A stretch of DNA of 64,000 nucleotides from Microbacterium sp. 8M (GCF_902506375.1 NZ_LR733284.1:727041-791040), one strand, 5' to 3'. Shown: positions 15,970 to 25,828, numbered from the stretch's first letter. Program-made: numbers and translations. The notes: a model not told the origin generated them from the letters alone.

Positions 15970-17031
15970 TCACCGCAGCGAGCTCCACACGCGGGCATGT
16001 CCCTGTGCGGACCGCTCCCAGGTGAACTCCGCGGCGCGGGCCCGGCCGGCCGCGACGAGCCGGTCGACGGCCGGGTCGCCAGAGGTGGCCGCCAGCACGC
16101 CGTCGGTCACGCCGTCGGCCGTGGGCTCGACGATCACGGCGGCACCGCCCGCCACCTCGGGGAGACTGCTCGTGTTCGCGGCGATCACGGGCACACGGGC
16201 CGCCATCGCCTCGAGCACGGGCAGTCCGAACCCCTCGTACAGCGAGGGCACGACGACCGCGCGGGCGGCCGCGACGAGGCCCGGCATGAGCTCGTCCGAC
16301 AGTCGTCCGAGCAGGTGCACCCCGGGCAGGCCGGCGAACAGCTCGGTGCGGCGGGGATGCGGCGGGCCGGCGAGAGCGAGGACCATGCCGGGCCGCTCGC
16401 GGTGGATCCGGGGCCATGCGGCCGCCAGGGCTTCGAGGTTCTTGCGTCGTGCCGCTCCGCCCGCGTGCAGCAGATAGGGCTGGTCGAGCCCAAGGCCGGC
16501 GCGCGCCTCGGTGGAGAGGGGCGCCGCGTCGAAGTAGCGCGGATCCACTCCGTTCGGCACGACATGGGGATCCGAGACCCCGAGGAAATCCACCGCCTCC
16601 GACGCGGTGAACGCCGACACGCAGATCACGGCCGCGGCTCGGCGCGCCTCGGCCGCCGCAGCGGCGACCGGCGCCGATTCATCGGGGAACCGCCACGAAA
16701 CGACATCGTGCAACGTGATCACGTCGGCGTGCGGGGAGGGCGGCAGCTCCAGCGCCATCCGGTGGGACACGGCGTCACCCGCGAAGAGCGCGCGTCCGAG
16801 TGCGGCGCGCGCGGACTCCGACGCCCGCGCCACCCGGCCCAGCGGAAGGCGGCGGTTGCCTTCGAGCCGAGACCGCAGCGAGCGGAACACGAGGGACCGC
16901 ACGGTCCACGGCTCCGACGCCTCGTGCGTGAGCGCGGCCTGCGCGCGTTCGCCGATCTGGCGCTGGTACGCCTGCGCTCCCATCGGGACCTCGGTCGCGA
17001 TGGTCGCCAGGGACAGTCGCGGAGCGGTCAC
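15970..17031 (-). CDS. Glycosyltransferase family 4
   Basis: 353 residues. The C-terminal lobe is well preserved: PYLLHAGGAARRKNLEALAAAW (donor-site loop), LGRLSDELMPGLVAAAR, and the EX7E motif in PSLYEGFGLPVLEAMAARVPVI. The N-terminal lobe has LHDVVSWRFPDESAP and the ICVSAFTA strand typical of mannosyl- or rhamnosyltransferases of the WbdA/MtfB kind. The GTG at 17031 overlaps the stop of the upstream gene by 4 bases; longer frames into that gene are out of register with its protein. With the next gene it forms a two-gene leftward unit. Confidence 0.85.
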   Translation of the reverse strand: MTAPRLSLATIATEVPMGAQAYQRQIGERAQAALTHEASEPWTVRSLVFRSLRSRLEGNRRLPLGRVARASESARAALGRALFAGDAVSHRMALELPPSPHADVITLHDVVSWRFPDESAPVAAAAAEARRAAAVICVSAFTASEAVDFLGVSDPHVVPNGVDPRYFDAAPLSTEARAGLGLDQPYLLHAGGAARRKNLEALAAAWPRIHRERPGMVLALAGPPHPRRTELFAGLPGVHLLGRLSDELMPGLVAAARAVVVPSLYEGFGLPVLEAMAARVPVIAANTSSLPEVAGGAAVIVEPTADGVTDGVLAATSGDPAVDRLVAAGRARAAEFTWERSAQGHARVWSSLR

Positions 17032-18221
17032 GTGCTCTCCCGCCCGTGCGCCCGCGCCCGGTCGGCGGCGCCGCGCGCTGCACCGGTGTGCGCCCGCAGC
17101 CAGTCGTCCACCGGCGCGACGCACGCGCTCCACGTGCGTTCGGCGAGCACCCGCGCCCGGGCGGCCGCGGGCACGGGCTCGGTGGCCCGGTGCGTGAGGC
17201 GCGCGGCGATCCAGGTGGCCCAGGCATCCGGGTCCGCCGAGATCTGGGCCGGCGCGTCGGGGAAGGCGCTCGCGGCGTCCGGCGTCGCGATCACGGCGGC
17301 GCCGGTCGCGAGCGCCTCGGTGAACTTCATGGCAGCCCCCACCCCGTCGATGACGGGCACCGCGATCACGGTGGCCTGCGCCGTGAAGTCGGCGAGGCTC
17401 GGCACCTTCCCGACGAACGCGACGCCGGCCGGAAGCACCGACGACGTGTCCATGCCGGTGCCGGCGATCCGGCACTCCGCATCCGGGACGAGGGTCGCGA
17501 GCCGCGGCCAGACCTCGCCGAGGAACCAGTCCAGCCCCCGCCGGTTGGGCTCCCACGCCCAGCCGCCGAAGAGCGCGACCAGGGGAGCGCTGCGGGAGTA
17601 CTCACGCTCGGGCCATTCCGCAGGGTCGATGCCCAAGGGCGCGGCGAAGGCGCGCGCCGCCACATCCGGGTGCTGGGCGACCAGGCGGATCTGCTCGGCG
17701 TCCGAGCAGGTCATGACGCCATCGGCGCGCGCGATCGCCCGCGCTTCCAGACGCCGGTGCTGATCGGCCTGCTCGGGAAGACCACGGGCGAGGAGCCAGG
17801 AGCTCATCGCGTTGTGCACGTCGAGCAGCACCGGTGCTCCGGGATCGTCCGGCAGCAGCCACACCGAGTCCTGATGCGACAGCACGATCGCATCCCAGCC
17901 CCCGCTGCGCACCCTGCGCGCGAGCCGTCGTGCCGCGCCGGGGACCGCCCTGCCCTTCACGTGCAGCCGAGGCCGGACGACCTCGGTCAGTTCCGCGATC
18001 GAGGCGTCGTCCTGCGGCCCCGCCGGGCTGACGACGACGATCCGCCACCCGCGTTCCCGGAGCGCGGCGATCTGGTGGTACTGGCGGCGCTGCCCGCCCT
18101 GCCCGAACCGGTCGGGCACCTCGACGCTCAGCCAGAGCACCGCGCCCTGCGACGGCTGCGCGCCCGATGCCGCGGACGGTGGCGCCTGACGGGCGGCGTG
18201 CGGGGTCCGGGCTCGCGCCAT
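17028..18221 (-). CDS. Glycosyltransferase (GT-B, family 4-like)
   Basis: 397 residues. The N-terminal lobe shows VLWLSVEVPDRFGQGGQRRQYHQIAAL, placing the acceptor-loop glycine motif near residue 40. The C-terminal lobe has FGGWAWEPNRRGLDWFLGEVWP, FVGKVPSLADF and GVGAAMKFTEALATGAAVIAT. This GWxxxPN and EALA pattern is that of GT4-like proteins related to PslH/sugar transferases that follow a different C-terminal motif from EX7E. ATG at 18221 has GGGAGG 5 bases upstream. First gene of a leftward pair, divergent from the family 2 transferase at 18353. Confidence 0.8.
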   Translation of the reverse strand: MARARTPHAARQAPPSAASGAQPSQGAVLWLSVEVPDRFGQGGQRRQYHQIAALRERGWRIVVVSPAGPQDDASIAELTEVVRPRLHVKGRAVPGAARRLARRVRSGGWDAIVLSHQDSVWLLPDDPGAPVLLDVHNAMSSWLLARGLPEQADQHRRLEARAIARADGVMTCSDAEQIRLVAQHPDVAARAFAAPLGIDPAEWPEREYSRSAPLVALFGGWAWEPNRRGLDWFLGEVWPRLATLVPDAECRIAGTGMDTSSVLPAGVAFVGKVPSLADFTAQATVIAVPVIDGVGAAMKFTEALATGAAVIATPDAASAFPDAPAQISADPDAWATWIAARLTHRATEPVPAAARARVLAERTWSACVAPVDDWLRAHTGAARGAADRARAHGREST

Positions 18222-18352
18222 ATCGCCTCCCGTCGTGTGCGGTTCCAGTATGCCCGCCGAACCGGCGCGCGGTGGCGAGAGGACGGCCGCGTGCTGCTGG
18301 CTATCATCGAGTCGGGACGCGCCCACAGGCGCGGCGACGGGCAGGAGCGCAC

Positions 18353-19315
18353 GTGACCGCGGGACGAGCAGGCGAGGCGACGATCGGGGTCGTCATCCCG
18401 CTCTACAACGGCGCCCGCCACATCGCCGAGACGCTCCGTTCCGTGCTCGGGCAGACGCACTCCGCGCTGCAGGTGATCGTGCTCGACGACGGATCGTCCG
18501 ACAAGGGCGCCGACATCGTGCGCACCGGCTTCCCGGATCCGAGGCTGTCCCTGGTGCAGAAGGCCAACGAGGGGATCGCTCGCACCCGCAACACCGGGCT
18601 CGCGCTGCTCGGCACGGACGTCGAGTTCGTGGTGTTCATGGATCACGACGACCTCGTGGCGCCCGATCTCTACGAACGGCTGCTGGGCCTGCTGGAGAGG
18701 CGTGCCGACGCGGTCGGCGCGTACGCGATCGCGGACTGGATCGACGTCGCGTCCGCCCCGATCGGTGCGGGGGAGTTCGCCCGCTTCATGCGGGAGCGCC
18801 AGGCCGTGCGCGGCGGTCGAGTGGTGCCTCTCGCCCCCGACGAGGACGCCACGCTGCCCGAGCTGTTCCTGGAGAATCACCTCTATCCGCCCAGCGGGAT
18901 CCTGCTGCGGCGTGAGGCGGTCGACGCGATCGGCGGGTTCGACCCGAGGTACCGGGTCGCCGACGACTGGGACGCCCTGGTGCGTCTCTCGCGGCGCGGT
19001 CCGCTCGTGCCCCTGGACGAGATCCTGGTCGGCTACCGGCGTCATGGCGCGAACGCCTCGGGGAACACGGCGCTGAACGTGCGCGAGAGCCGCGCCGTGT
19101 GGTCGCGCACCTACTTCTCCTCCGACAACTCCGCGGCCGATCGGCGCGCTCTCCGGGCGGCCTGGCGGGGCATGCAGCGGCACAAGTTCCGGGCGAAGTC
19201 GGCTGCCGCCGGGCGGGAACTGCGTGCAGGGCGCCCACTGAACGCCTGCCGCGGCCAGCTCGACGCACTGGCGCACCTCGCGCTGGTCCGTCCTCTTCGA
19301 CGCTGGGGCCGCTGA
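18353..19315 (+). CDS. Glycosyltransferase family 2 (GT-A fold)
   Basis: 320 residues. Typical inverting GT2: GVVIPLYNGARHIAETLRSVLGQTH, VLDDGSSDKGADIV, ARTRNTGLALLG and the metal-binding FMDHDDLVAPDLYERLL (DxD-type). A later YPPSGILLRREAVDAIGGFD with VADDWDALVRLSRRG contains the usual ED/DW-type acceptor motif. The C-terminal 60 residues are basic and helical. GTG at 18353 follows GGCAGGAG; a TATCAT box lies at 18302-18307. It is a single-gene unit between leftward transferases. Confidence 0.88.
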   Translation: MTAGRAGEATIGVVIPLYNGARHIAETLRSVLGQTHSALQVIVLDDGSSDKGADIVRTGFPDPRLSLVQKANEGIARTRNTGLALLGTDVEFVVFMDHDDLVAPDLYERLLGLLERRADAVGAYAIADWIDVASAPIGAGEFARFMRERQAVRGGRVVPLAPDEDATLPELFLENHLYPPSGILLRREAVDAIGGFDPRYRVADDWDALVRLSRRGPLVPLDEILVGYRRHGANASGNTALNVRESRAVWSRTYFSSDNSAADRRALRAAWRGMQRHKFRAKSAAAGRELRAGRPLNACRGQLDALAHLALVRPLRRWGR

Positions 19316-19360
19316 ACCGCTCGGCTCCGACCACAAGGCCGAGTCCCTCGGCGTGCCGGG

Positions 19361-20512
19361 TCAGCTCTCATCCAGCAGCGCGCGCAGTCGTGCCCATGCC
19401 CAGTCCGGGTCCCGCTGCCGTGCGCGGCGGACACCGGCCTCGCCGCGTCGGGCCCTGGCTGCCGGATCCCTGATGAGCTCGCGGAGCGCCGCTGCGAGCG
19501 CATCGGGATCGTTCGGCGGCACCAGCACGGCCACATCGCCCACCACACTCGGAATGCCGCCCGTGCGCGAGGCGACGATCGGCAGGCCGCTGGCCATGCC
19601 CTCGCCCAGAATCAGGCCGCTGGGCTCGGCCCACACCGACGGCACCGCCAGCACGTCGGCGTCGCGGTAGAGCGCCGGCAGCGCGTCGCGGTCCGCGAAC
19701 GGCAGGAACGTCACGCGCGCGCGGCTGGTCCGGGCGAGCTCGCGCACCTCGCGCTCGTATGCGCTCGGGTGCGCGTGCCGATCGAACCCGTGACTGCCGA
19801 CGAACACGAACTCGGCCTCGTCCGGCGCGAATGCCTGCGCCGCGCGGGCCAGGACGTCGGGCCCCTTCGAAGGGATCATCCGTCCCACGAACAGCACGCG
19901 CAGGGGACGCGGCCCCTCGGCGCGTCGGGCCGGCGGGCTGAACCGCGTGGTGTCGACAGGGTTCTCCGCCACGACGACCTTCGCGCGCTGGGCGCGCGGC
20001 AGCAGGGCGCGGGTCTCCTCGGCGAGCGCGTCGCTCACGCAGATCACGAGATGGGCGCCGCCGACGGTGCGGTCGGCCTCGCGACGTGCGTAGGTGCGGA
20101 ACAGCTGATTGTGCGCGTAGATCGACACGCGATGTCCTGTGCCGCGCAGCAGCTGCGGCAGGATCGGGGCGTTGTGGGCGAGAACGTCCGCGGGAGGCAG
20201 ATCGCGCACGGCCTCGGCGACCGGGGAGTACCACCGGGCCAGCCGGGGGCGGGCGAAGCCCAGCCGCCCCGCGATGGCGTCGAGGTAGCGACCGCTGCGC
20301 GTGACGCCAGGGGCACGGTCGTACTCGATCAGCTCGACGTTGCCGTAGCGCGGCGTCATGGTGCTGCGATCCAGGATCACGCCGTGCGGGGCGGCGCCGG
20401 CACGGACCGCGGCGTCTGCGAGCAGGTGCACGACCGTCGGAACCGCGGATCCGGTGCGTGGAGAGAAGTGGTCGCCGGGCGTGATCGCGTGGATGACCCG
20501 GCGCTCGCCCAT
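19361..20512 (-). CDS. Glycosyltransferase family 4
   Basis: 383 residues. N-terminal HAITPGDHFSPRTGSAVPTVVHLLADA is the acceptor-side glycine/serine motif. The C-terminal lobe contains VLFVGRMIPSKGPDVLARAAQAF and the EX7E motif in PSVWAEPSGLILGEGMASGLPIVASRTGG. The protein resembles transferases of the teichuronic-acid/EPS class that use UDP-hexoses. It stands alone, convergent with the family 2 gene and 90 bases from the next leftward transferase. Sugar specificity is not readable. Confidence 0.85.
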   Translation of the reverse strand: MGERRVIHAITPGDHFSPRTGSAVPTVVHLLADAAVRAGAAPHGVILDRSTMTPRYGNVELIEYDRAPGVTRSGRYLDAIAGRLGFARPRLARWYSPVAEAVRDLPPADVLAHNAPILPQLLRGTGHRVSIYAHNQLFRTYARREADRTVGGAHLVICVSDALAEETRALLPRAQRAKVVVAENPVDTTRFSPPARRAEGPRPLRVLFVGRMIPSKGPDVLARAAQAFAPDEAEFVFVGSHGFDRHAHPSAYEREVRELARTSRARVTFLPFADRDALPALYRDADVLAVPSVWAEPSGLILGEGMASGLPIVASRTGGIPSVVGDVAVLVPPNDPDALAAALRELIRDPAARARRGEAGVRRARQRDPDWAWARLRALLDES

Positions 20513-20602
20513 GCGGTCAGTTTAGGGCTGGGCGTGCAGCAGGGCGCCGGGCGGAGGCCTCACCCTGTGGGGGTCTGCGACGGTCGACGACCGGCAGGCG
20601 CT

Positions 20603-21841
20603 TCACGGCGTCGGGTGTCGAGACGGCTCCGTGTGCGGATCCCCGCCGAGGGCGGGCATCGCCTCGACGAGCCGGCGCGCGTATCGCTGCGTGCCATACC
20701 GGGTGCGCGCCCACTGGGTCACCTCGGGATGCGCCGCGGGCACGGCGTGGAGCGCGGCGATCACCGCGGCGGCGAACGCCTGAGGATCGTCGGTGACCGG
20801 GTAGGGGAATCGTCCTTCGTCATCCGTGATCCCCTCGGCGCCGACCGTGGTCGAGACGACGGGAAGGCCGCGCAGCAGCGCGTCGATCGTCTTGAACTTC
20901 ACGCCGGCCCCGGAGTGCAGCGGCACGACGGCCGCCGACGCCATGCGGTACACCTCGTCGAGGTCGTCGACGTACCCTCTCACGGCTACCCCGGCGGTCA
21001 GCGCCGCTCGGCGCTGCAGCGACTCCGGCGGATGGGCGCCGACCAGTGCCAGACCCGTCTCGGGCAGTGCCCTGAGAACCGTCGGCCAGACCTCGTCGAG
21101 CAGCCACTCGGCCGCCTCCACGTTCTCGCGTCGGTCGAACGCCGCGACGAACACCACCGGCCCGATGCGCGCCGAGGCGGATCCGTCGACCGGAGGCTCT
21201 GGGTGCTCGGACGGATCCCACAACGGTGGATCGATCGCGACGACGCGCGGTCGGCGCGATGCGCGGCGCACCTGCGCGGCGTCCTTGTCGCTGAGCGTGA
21301 TGACGACGTCGGCTCCGCGGAAGGACGCGGGTTGGGTGAGCGCGACGGTGCACACGCGCCACGCCCGCCATGCGACCTTCCGAGGTGCGCGCTGCGCCCG
21401 TGCGGCACGCAGCCAGCGCAGTTCGCGCTGCAACGGCACGTCGTGGGCGATCAGGGCCGTGGGGCGGTTCACCCCGTGAAGCAGGAACGCCATCTCCTCC
21501 CACTGCGCCTCGACGAACTCGGCGGTCCCCAGCGCGTCCTGCACGGCCGGGCTGCGTCGCAGCGCCCTGCGGCTGCTCGGGGCGAGCCAGTGCGGGACGA
21601 GCACCGCGGCGACACGGTCGGCGATCCGCAGCCCGCGGCAGCCCTCACACGGCACGAGGAGCACGCGCCCCGGATCCTCCGTCCGCGCGCGGCCGATGCG
21701 GTTGACCTCGGTCTCGGGGGCGACGGTGACGACGTCGTGCCCGAGACTGCGCAGCGCGGCCAGGTGGCGACGGTAGTACTCGCCACCTGCATGGGGGATC
21801 CCGACGTAGGGCACGACCAGGGAGAAGCTGACGATCCTCAT
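20603..21841 (-). CDS. Glycosyltransferase, GT4-like
   Basis: 412 residues. The start RIVSFSLVVPYVGIPHAGGEYYRRHLAAL has the acceptor glycine motif. The C-terminal lobe reads VVFVAAFDRRENVEAAEWLLDEVWP, VRGYVDDLDEVYRMASAAVVPLHSGAGVKFKTIDALLRGLPVVST, a pattern shared with the transferase at 17028 (E..A..WLL..VWP, then G.G.K). The two may be paralogues. Function should be addition of one sugar to the EPS repeat unit. The last 25 residues are polar and probably disordered. It is divergent from the pyruvyltransferase-like gene at 21946. Confidence 0.78.
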   Translation of the reverse strand: MRIVSFSLVVPYVGIPHAGGEYYRRHLAALRSLGHDVVTVAPETEVNRIGRARTEDPGRVLLVPCEGCRGLRIADRVAAVLVPHWLAPSSRRALRRSPAVQDALGTAEFVEAQWEEMAFLLHGVNRPTALIAHDVPLQRELRWLRAARAQRAPRKVAWRAWRVCTVALTQPASFRGADVVITLSDKDAAQVRRASRRPRVVAIDPPLWDPSEHPEPPVDGSASARIGPVVFVAAFDRRENVEAAEWLLDEVWPTVLRALPETGLALVGAHPPESLQRRAALTAGVAVRGYVDDLDEVYRMASAAVVPLHSGAGVKFKTIDALLRGLPVVSTTVGAEGITDDEGRFPYPVTDDPQAFAAAVIAALHAVPAAHPEVTQWARTRYGTQRYARRLVEAMPALGGDPHTEPSRHPTP

Positions 21842-21922
21842 CGCCGCGGTCCGGTTCCGACGAACGCCGGCGAGGGCGGGTGAACCACGTCACAGATATA
21901 CCACCGTCCGGATCCCAGGCAA

Positions 21923-21928
21923 TAGCAT
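21923..21928 (+). promoter_or_regulatory. Candidate -10 box (TAGCAT)
   Basis: TAGCAT lies 17 bases before the ATG at 21946, leaving room for a short leader with the GGAGG ribosome site. The same hexamer is used at 25900 and 50324. Confidence 0.4.
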
Positions 21929-21945
21929 CGCGACGGAGGCACCCC

Positions 21946-23286
21946 ATGCCGATCTCGAACCGCAGTGGTTCACCGCCCGCGACGCGGGCGGACGGCATGA
22001 TGCGCCTGCGGCGAGCCCTGTACGGGCATGCCCGCCGCGCGGTGCACTCCGATATCGGGCTGCGCCTCGCGCATGCGGGGGAGCGTCTGCGCGTGCGCGC
22101 GTACCTCGGCGTCGGCGCCGGTACCGGCCCGGGCCGCAGGCCGCGCTCGCACGCGGCTCCCCGTGAGCGGCACGTCGTGATGCTCCCCGCGGGCGGCGGC
22201 AACATCGGCGATCAGGCCATGTTCGAGGCGTACCTGGCGAACACGCGGGGAGAGGTCGTGGCGGTGATGCGCTCCGCCGACGCCTACGTCGTACCGGATC
22301 CCGACGAGGCGCGGGTGCGCGTGCTGCGCGCGCCGCTGCTGAGCGCGGGAACCCTGCGCGGTCGCTGGAGCGAGGTGCGCGCCCTTGCGGATGAGCTGTG
22401 CGCGGCGCGGTCGTTCGCGGTCATCGGCGCCGACATCATGGACGGCGGATACAACCGTGCAGAGGCGGTCACCCGAGCGGAGATGCTCCGGCTCGCGCAT
22501 CGGCTCGGGGCGCCCGCACAGGTGCTGGGCTTCAGCTGGGGTGAGCACGTCGACGCGGCCGCGACGCGCGCCATGGTGCGGGCGGCTCGAGAGGCGCGGC
22601 TGTTCGCGCGCGACCCGATCTCGGCCGATCGCCTCGCCCGCGCCGGCATTGCGACGATCGCGTCCGCCGACCTGGTCTTCTCGGCGGGCGGCGAGCAGGA
22701 GCCGGCGGATGTCGCGAGCTGGCTCGAGCACGATCGGGATCCGGTGGTCATCATCAACCTCAGCGGGCTCGTCGAACGCCGCGTCGACATCGTTCCCGAG
22801 TTCGTGGGGCTCATCGATCGCCTGACGAGCGGCGCGACGCGCGTCCTGCTGCTGCCGCACTGCCTGCGCGACGGCGACGACGACCTCGCCGTGTGCCGGC
22901 GCGCGGCGGCCGCGGCGGCGTTCCCTCACCGCGTGCTGCTGATCGAGCGAGCGCTGCGCCCGGCCGAGGTGCGCTGGCTCACGGCGCGGGCACGTGCGGT
23001 CATCACGGGCCGCATGCATCTGTCGATCCTCGCCCTGTCCCAGGGCACGCCGGCCGTGGTGCTGCGCACGCGGGGCAAGGTGGAGGGCCTGGCGCGCATG
23101 TTCGGACTGGAGGCGTACGCCCTCGAACCAGCGCCCGGGATCGGCGACGAGATCGATCGTGCGCTCGCCGTGCTGCTGGCGGATGCGGCTCTCCGCGAAC
23201 GGATCCGGGAGACGCTGCCTCAGGTGCGGGAGCTCGCGCGGCGCCCGTTCGCGTCATCGCAGGCGTCTGAGGCCGTGCCGGGCTGA
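21946..23286 (+). CDS. Polysaccharide pyruvyltransferase family protein
   Basis: 446 residues, longer than the relative at 14973. Signature parts are HVVMLPAGGGNIGDQAMFEAYLA, VIGADIMDGGYN, a nucleotide-fold middle section with LGFSWGEHVD and FARDPISADRLARAGI, then RVLLLPHCLRDGDDDL and ITGRMHLSILALSQGTPAVVL. These match pyruvyltransferases of the AmsJ/CsaB class that add pyruvate ketals to hexose or N-acetylmannosamine. The ATG at 21946 has GGAGG 7 bases upstream. The N-terminal 60 residues are arginine rich and may be peripheral to the membrane. Two such genes suggest two pyruvylated positions or one with another role. Confidence 0.8.
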   Translation: MPISNRSGSPPATRADGMMRLRRALYGHARRAVHSDIGLRLAHAGERLRVRAYLGVGAGTGPGRRPRSHAAPRERHVVMLPAGGGNIGDQAMFEAYLANTRGEVVAVMRSADAYVVPDPDEARVRVLRAPLLSAGTLRGRWSEVRALADELCAARSFAVIGADIMDGGYNRAEAVTRAEMLRLAHRLGAPAQVLGFSWGEHVDAAATRAMVRAAREARLFARDPISADRLARAGIATIASADLVFSAGGEQEPADVASWLEHDRDPVVIINLSGLVERRVDIVPEFVGLIDRLTSGATRVLLLPHCLRDGDDDLAVCRRAAAAAAFPHRVLLIERALRPAEVRWLTARARAVITGRMHLSILALSQGTPAVVLRTRGKVEGLARMFGLEAYALEPAPGIGDEIDRALAVLLADAALRERIRETLPQVRELARRPFASSQASEAVPG

Positions 23287-23313
23287 GGCGGGCGGCTCAG
23301 CTCCGCGACCGGG

Positions 23314-25137
23314 TCACTCCAGCCTGCCGAGCTGCACGAGACGCGCGAACTCGGGATCCTGTTCGCGCACCTGCTCGAACGTGCCCTGTGCCGCGATGCC
23401 GCCGTCGCGCAGATGCACGAGGTGATCGACGGTCCGGACGGTCGACAGCCGGTGCGCGACGATGATGATGGTCATCGTGCCCTGCAGCGACTGCAGCGTC
23501 TGAGCGATCTCGTGTTCGGTGGCGTTGTCGAGTGCGCTGGTCGCCTCGTCGAGCACGAGCACGCGCGGGCGCCGGTAGAGCGCGCGGGCCAGGCCGATGC
23601 GCTGGCGCTGTCCGCCCGAGAGGCGAGTGCCGCGGTCTCCGACGACGGTGTCGACGCCGTCGGGCAGGCTGCTGACGAAGTCGGCGAGCTGCGCCTGGGC
23701 CAGGGCGCTGTGCACGCGGGCCAGATCGATGTCCGCCGGATCCACCCCGAAGGCGACGTTGCGGGCGATCGTGCCGCTCAGCAGATACACGTCCTGAGGA
23801 ACGACGCCGATGCCCGAGTACCACGTCGCCGGGTCCTCCGAGATGCTCCGCCCGCCGCAGCGCACCGCTCCCGATGTGGGGGAGAAGAGGCCGAGGATCA
23901 GGTCGACGACCGTGGTCTTGCCGGCTCCGCTGCCGCCGGTGAACGCGACGGTGCGGTTCTCCTGGATAGTGAGCGACAGCCCGTCCAGGACCATCGCGTC
24001 CGAGTCCGGGTAGCGGAACGTGACGTCGTCGAGCACGATGTCGCCGCGGTACGGCTCGTCGCTGCGGGGCCGCTCGTCGTAGAGCTCGGCCGGGTCCAGT
24101 TCGGCGAGGGCGTCGACCATGATCTTCAGGCCCACGCTGCCGACCCGCATCGTGGCGAGGTTCGCCGAGACCCGGGTGAGGGTGGGCAGCGCCCGGAGGG
24201 CGGCTGTCGCGAACAGGCCGAGCACCGGGACGACCTGTGCGGCCGATCCGAACGCGAACATCAGGATCGAGATCCCCACGATCGCGATGATGAACGCGAT
24301 CTCGAGGATGTGGCGGGGGACGTCGCTCATGAAGCTCAGCTCGCGTCCGGCGCGGGCGCTGCGCAGGCGGGACTGGCGGAAGTCGTCGACGAACGCCGAG
24401 CCACGCGAGCTCAGCCGGGTCTCGCGGAAGCCCTCGAGTCCCGGCATGAGCGCCTGCCAGGCCTCGAGGCCAGCCTGGGCGATCGTCTCCCCGATGCGCA
24501 GCTGGCGTCGGCGCAGGGCGACCTGCACCCCGCCGACGATGCCGCCGAACAGGATGAGCGTGAACACGGTCGCCCCCGGCGCAGCGAGCGCGAGAACGGC
24601 CATGATCGCGACCAGCACGAGCGCGTCGGAGCACATCGTGACCACGGCCATGAGGACGCTGGCCGCCTGGGTCGTCGCATCGTTGATGTTGCGGTAGACG
24701 AGGCTCAACGTGCGCGCCCGGTGCGCTGCGTACGGCGCCTGGACGTAGCGGTTCATCAGTTCGGTCGCGGCGAGCGCCGTGATCCGCGTGGTGCGCCCCA
24801 GCAGCCACCACCGGAACAGCAGCGACCCGGCTGTCTTGATCAGGAACACGAGGGCGATGAAGCCGCCCACGACCGGGATCAGCACGGACAGCGACGAGCT
24901 GCCGACCGTTGACGCGACCCACTCCAGGACGGCGCCCTGCGGCTTGCCCGTCGTGATCAGATCCATCAAAGGCAGCATCGCCGCGACCCCGGCCATGTCG
25001 AGCAGGGCGAGCACGACGGAGGCGGCCACCGTGGTCAGGATCCACTGGCGCGGACGCGCGCCCGTCACGCGGAGCAGGACCCCGAGCTGACGCAGCAGCG
25101 AAAGCCGGGGTGCCGTGCGGGCTGCATCGCGTGCCAT
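23314..25137 (-). CDS. ABC exporter, fused membrane and ATPase domains (PglK/MsbA type)
   Basis: 607 residues. The N-terminal half has six membrane helices (about 30-340). The C-terminal ATPase has Walker A GGSGAGKTT (about 400), the signature LSGGQRQRIGLARAL (about 504) and Walker B VLVLDEATSALD (about 524) with a downstream VAHRLSTV switch histidine. A homodimeric half-transporter next to EPS transferases is most like PglK/WlaB-type flippases that move lipid-linked oligosaccharides across the membrane; no Wzx flippase is visible elsewhere in the window, which fits. Lipid or peptide export is the alternative. ATG at 25137 has GGGAGGA upstream. Divergent from the Tat gene at 25271. Confidence 0.82.
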   Translation of the reverse strand: MARDAARTAPRLSLLRQLGVLLRVTGARPRQWILTTVAASVVLALLDMAGVAAMLPLMDLITTGKPQGAVLEWVASTVGSSSLSVLIPVVGGFIALVFLIKTAGSLLFRWWLLGRTTRITALAATELMNRYVQAPYAAHRARTLSLVYRNINDATTQAASVLMAVVTMCSDALVLVAIMAVLALAAPGATVFTLILFGGIVGGVQVALRRRQLRIGETIAQAGLEAWQALMPGLEGFRETRLSSRGSAFVDDFRQSRLRSARAGRELSFMSDVPRHILEIAFIIAIVGISILMFAFGSAAQVVPVLGLFATAALRALPTLTRVSANLATMRVGSVGLKIMVDALAELDPAELYDERPRSDEPYRGDIVLDDVTFRYPDSDAMVLDGLSLTIQENRTVAFTGGSGAGKTTVVDLILGLFSPTSGAVRCGGRSISEDPATWYSGIGVVPQDVYLLSGTIARNVAFGVDPADIDLARVHSALAQAQLADFVSSLPDGVDTVVGDRGTRLSGGQRQRIGLARALYRRPRVLVLDEATSALDNATEHEIAQTLQSLQGTMTIIIVAHRLSTVRTVDHLVHLRDGGIAAQGTFEQVREQDPEFARLVQLGRLE

Positions 25138-25270
25138 CGCGCGTGTCCTCCCGCGAAATCATTGCAATACCGGTATCGGAATGCTCGGGTCATACGCTAA
25201 CATCGCTCCTATCCGCGTTATGCCGTCATCTGGGGTCGCATAACGCATTGCATCGACTGGGGAACTGCAT

Positions 25271-25828
25271 ATGTCTGAGAACGACCTGTCGGCGGGCGTC
25301 AGCCGCCGCACTGTGACCAAGGCCATGGCATGGGCCGTGCCTGCTGTGGCCGTCGCCGCGACCGTGCCGTACGTGGCCGCGAGCGCCTGCAACGATTTCA
25401 ATCCCGAGAACCCGTGTCCGATCACGCTCTCGGGCACGGGCTGCAAGCTGCCGGGCAACTCGCAGTCCCTGTACAAGGGCTACGCCTTCCGGCTCGTGAT
25501 CGCGAACCCCACCGGCTCGCCGATCACGATCAACGTGATCTCCGCGACGCTCAACGGCCAGTCCCTCGGGTCTGTCCTGGTCGTGAACCTGAACGACGGT
25601 TCCAGCCAGACCAACCCGTTCAGCGTGCCGGCGCACACCACCTACACCGCAGCCCTGCTGACGCAGAACGCGACGAACAGCTCGAACGGCTCGCTGAGCA
25701 TCACCTACACGGTCAACGGCGGAGCTCCGATGGTCGCGAACGCGACCATTCCGTCTGCGCCGCCCATCCAGGGCGGTTCCTGCACGACCTTCAACTCGAC
25801 GGAGAAGGGCTACATCGCGGCGCAGTGA
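25271..25828 (+). CDS. Tat-exported surface protein with CKxPGN motif (Tat protein 4)
   Basis: 185 residues. RR at 12-13; the signal core is a variant (KAMAWAVPAVAVAAT) with cleavage near VAAS. The mature part has four cysteines (SACNDF, NPCPIT, GTGCKL, GSCTTF). From CKLPGNSQSLYKGYAF to the C-terminal cysteine it aligns with the Tat protein at 59865 (CKHPGNPKYYHGTFAF; SVPAHTTYTAALL against TVPAKKKVALYV; last cysteine conserved), so the two share a small beta-sandwich domain. The promoter region holds the palindrome ATACCGGTAT (25167-25176). A strong terminator follows, and the MauE-thioredoxin gene starts 84 bases after the stop. Function unknown; cell-surface location inferred. Confidence 0.8.
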   Translation: MSENDLSAGVSRRTVTKAMAWAVPAVAVAATVPYVAASACNDFNPENPCPITLSGTGCKLPGNSQSLYKGYAFRLVIANPTGSPITINVISATLNGQSLGSVLVVNLNDGSSQTNPFSVPAHTTYTAALLTQNATNSSNGSLSITYTVNGGAPMVANATIPSAPPIQGGSCTTFNSTEKGYIAAQ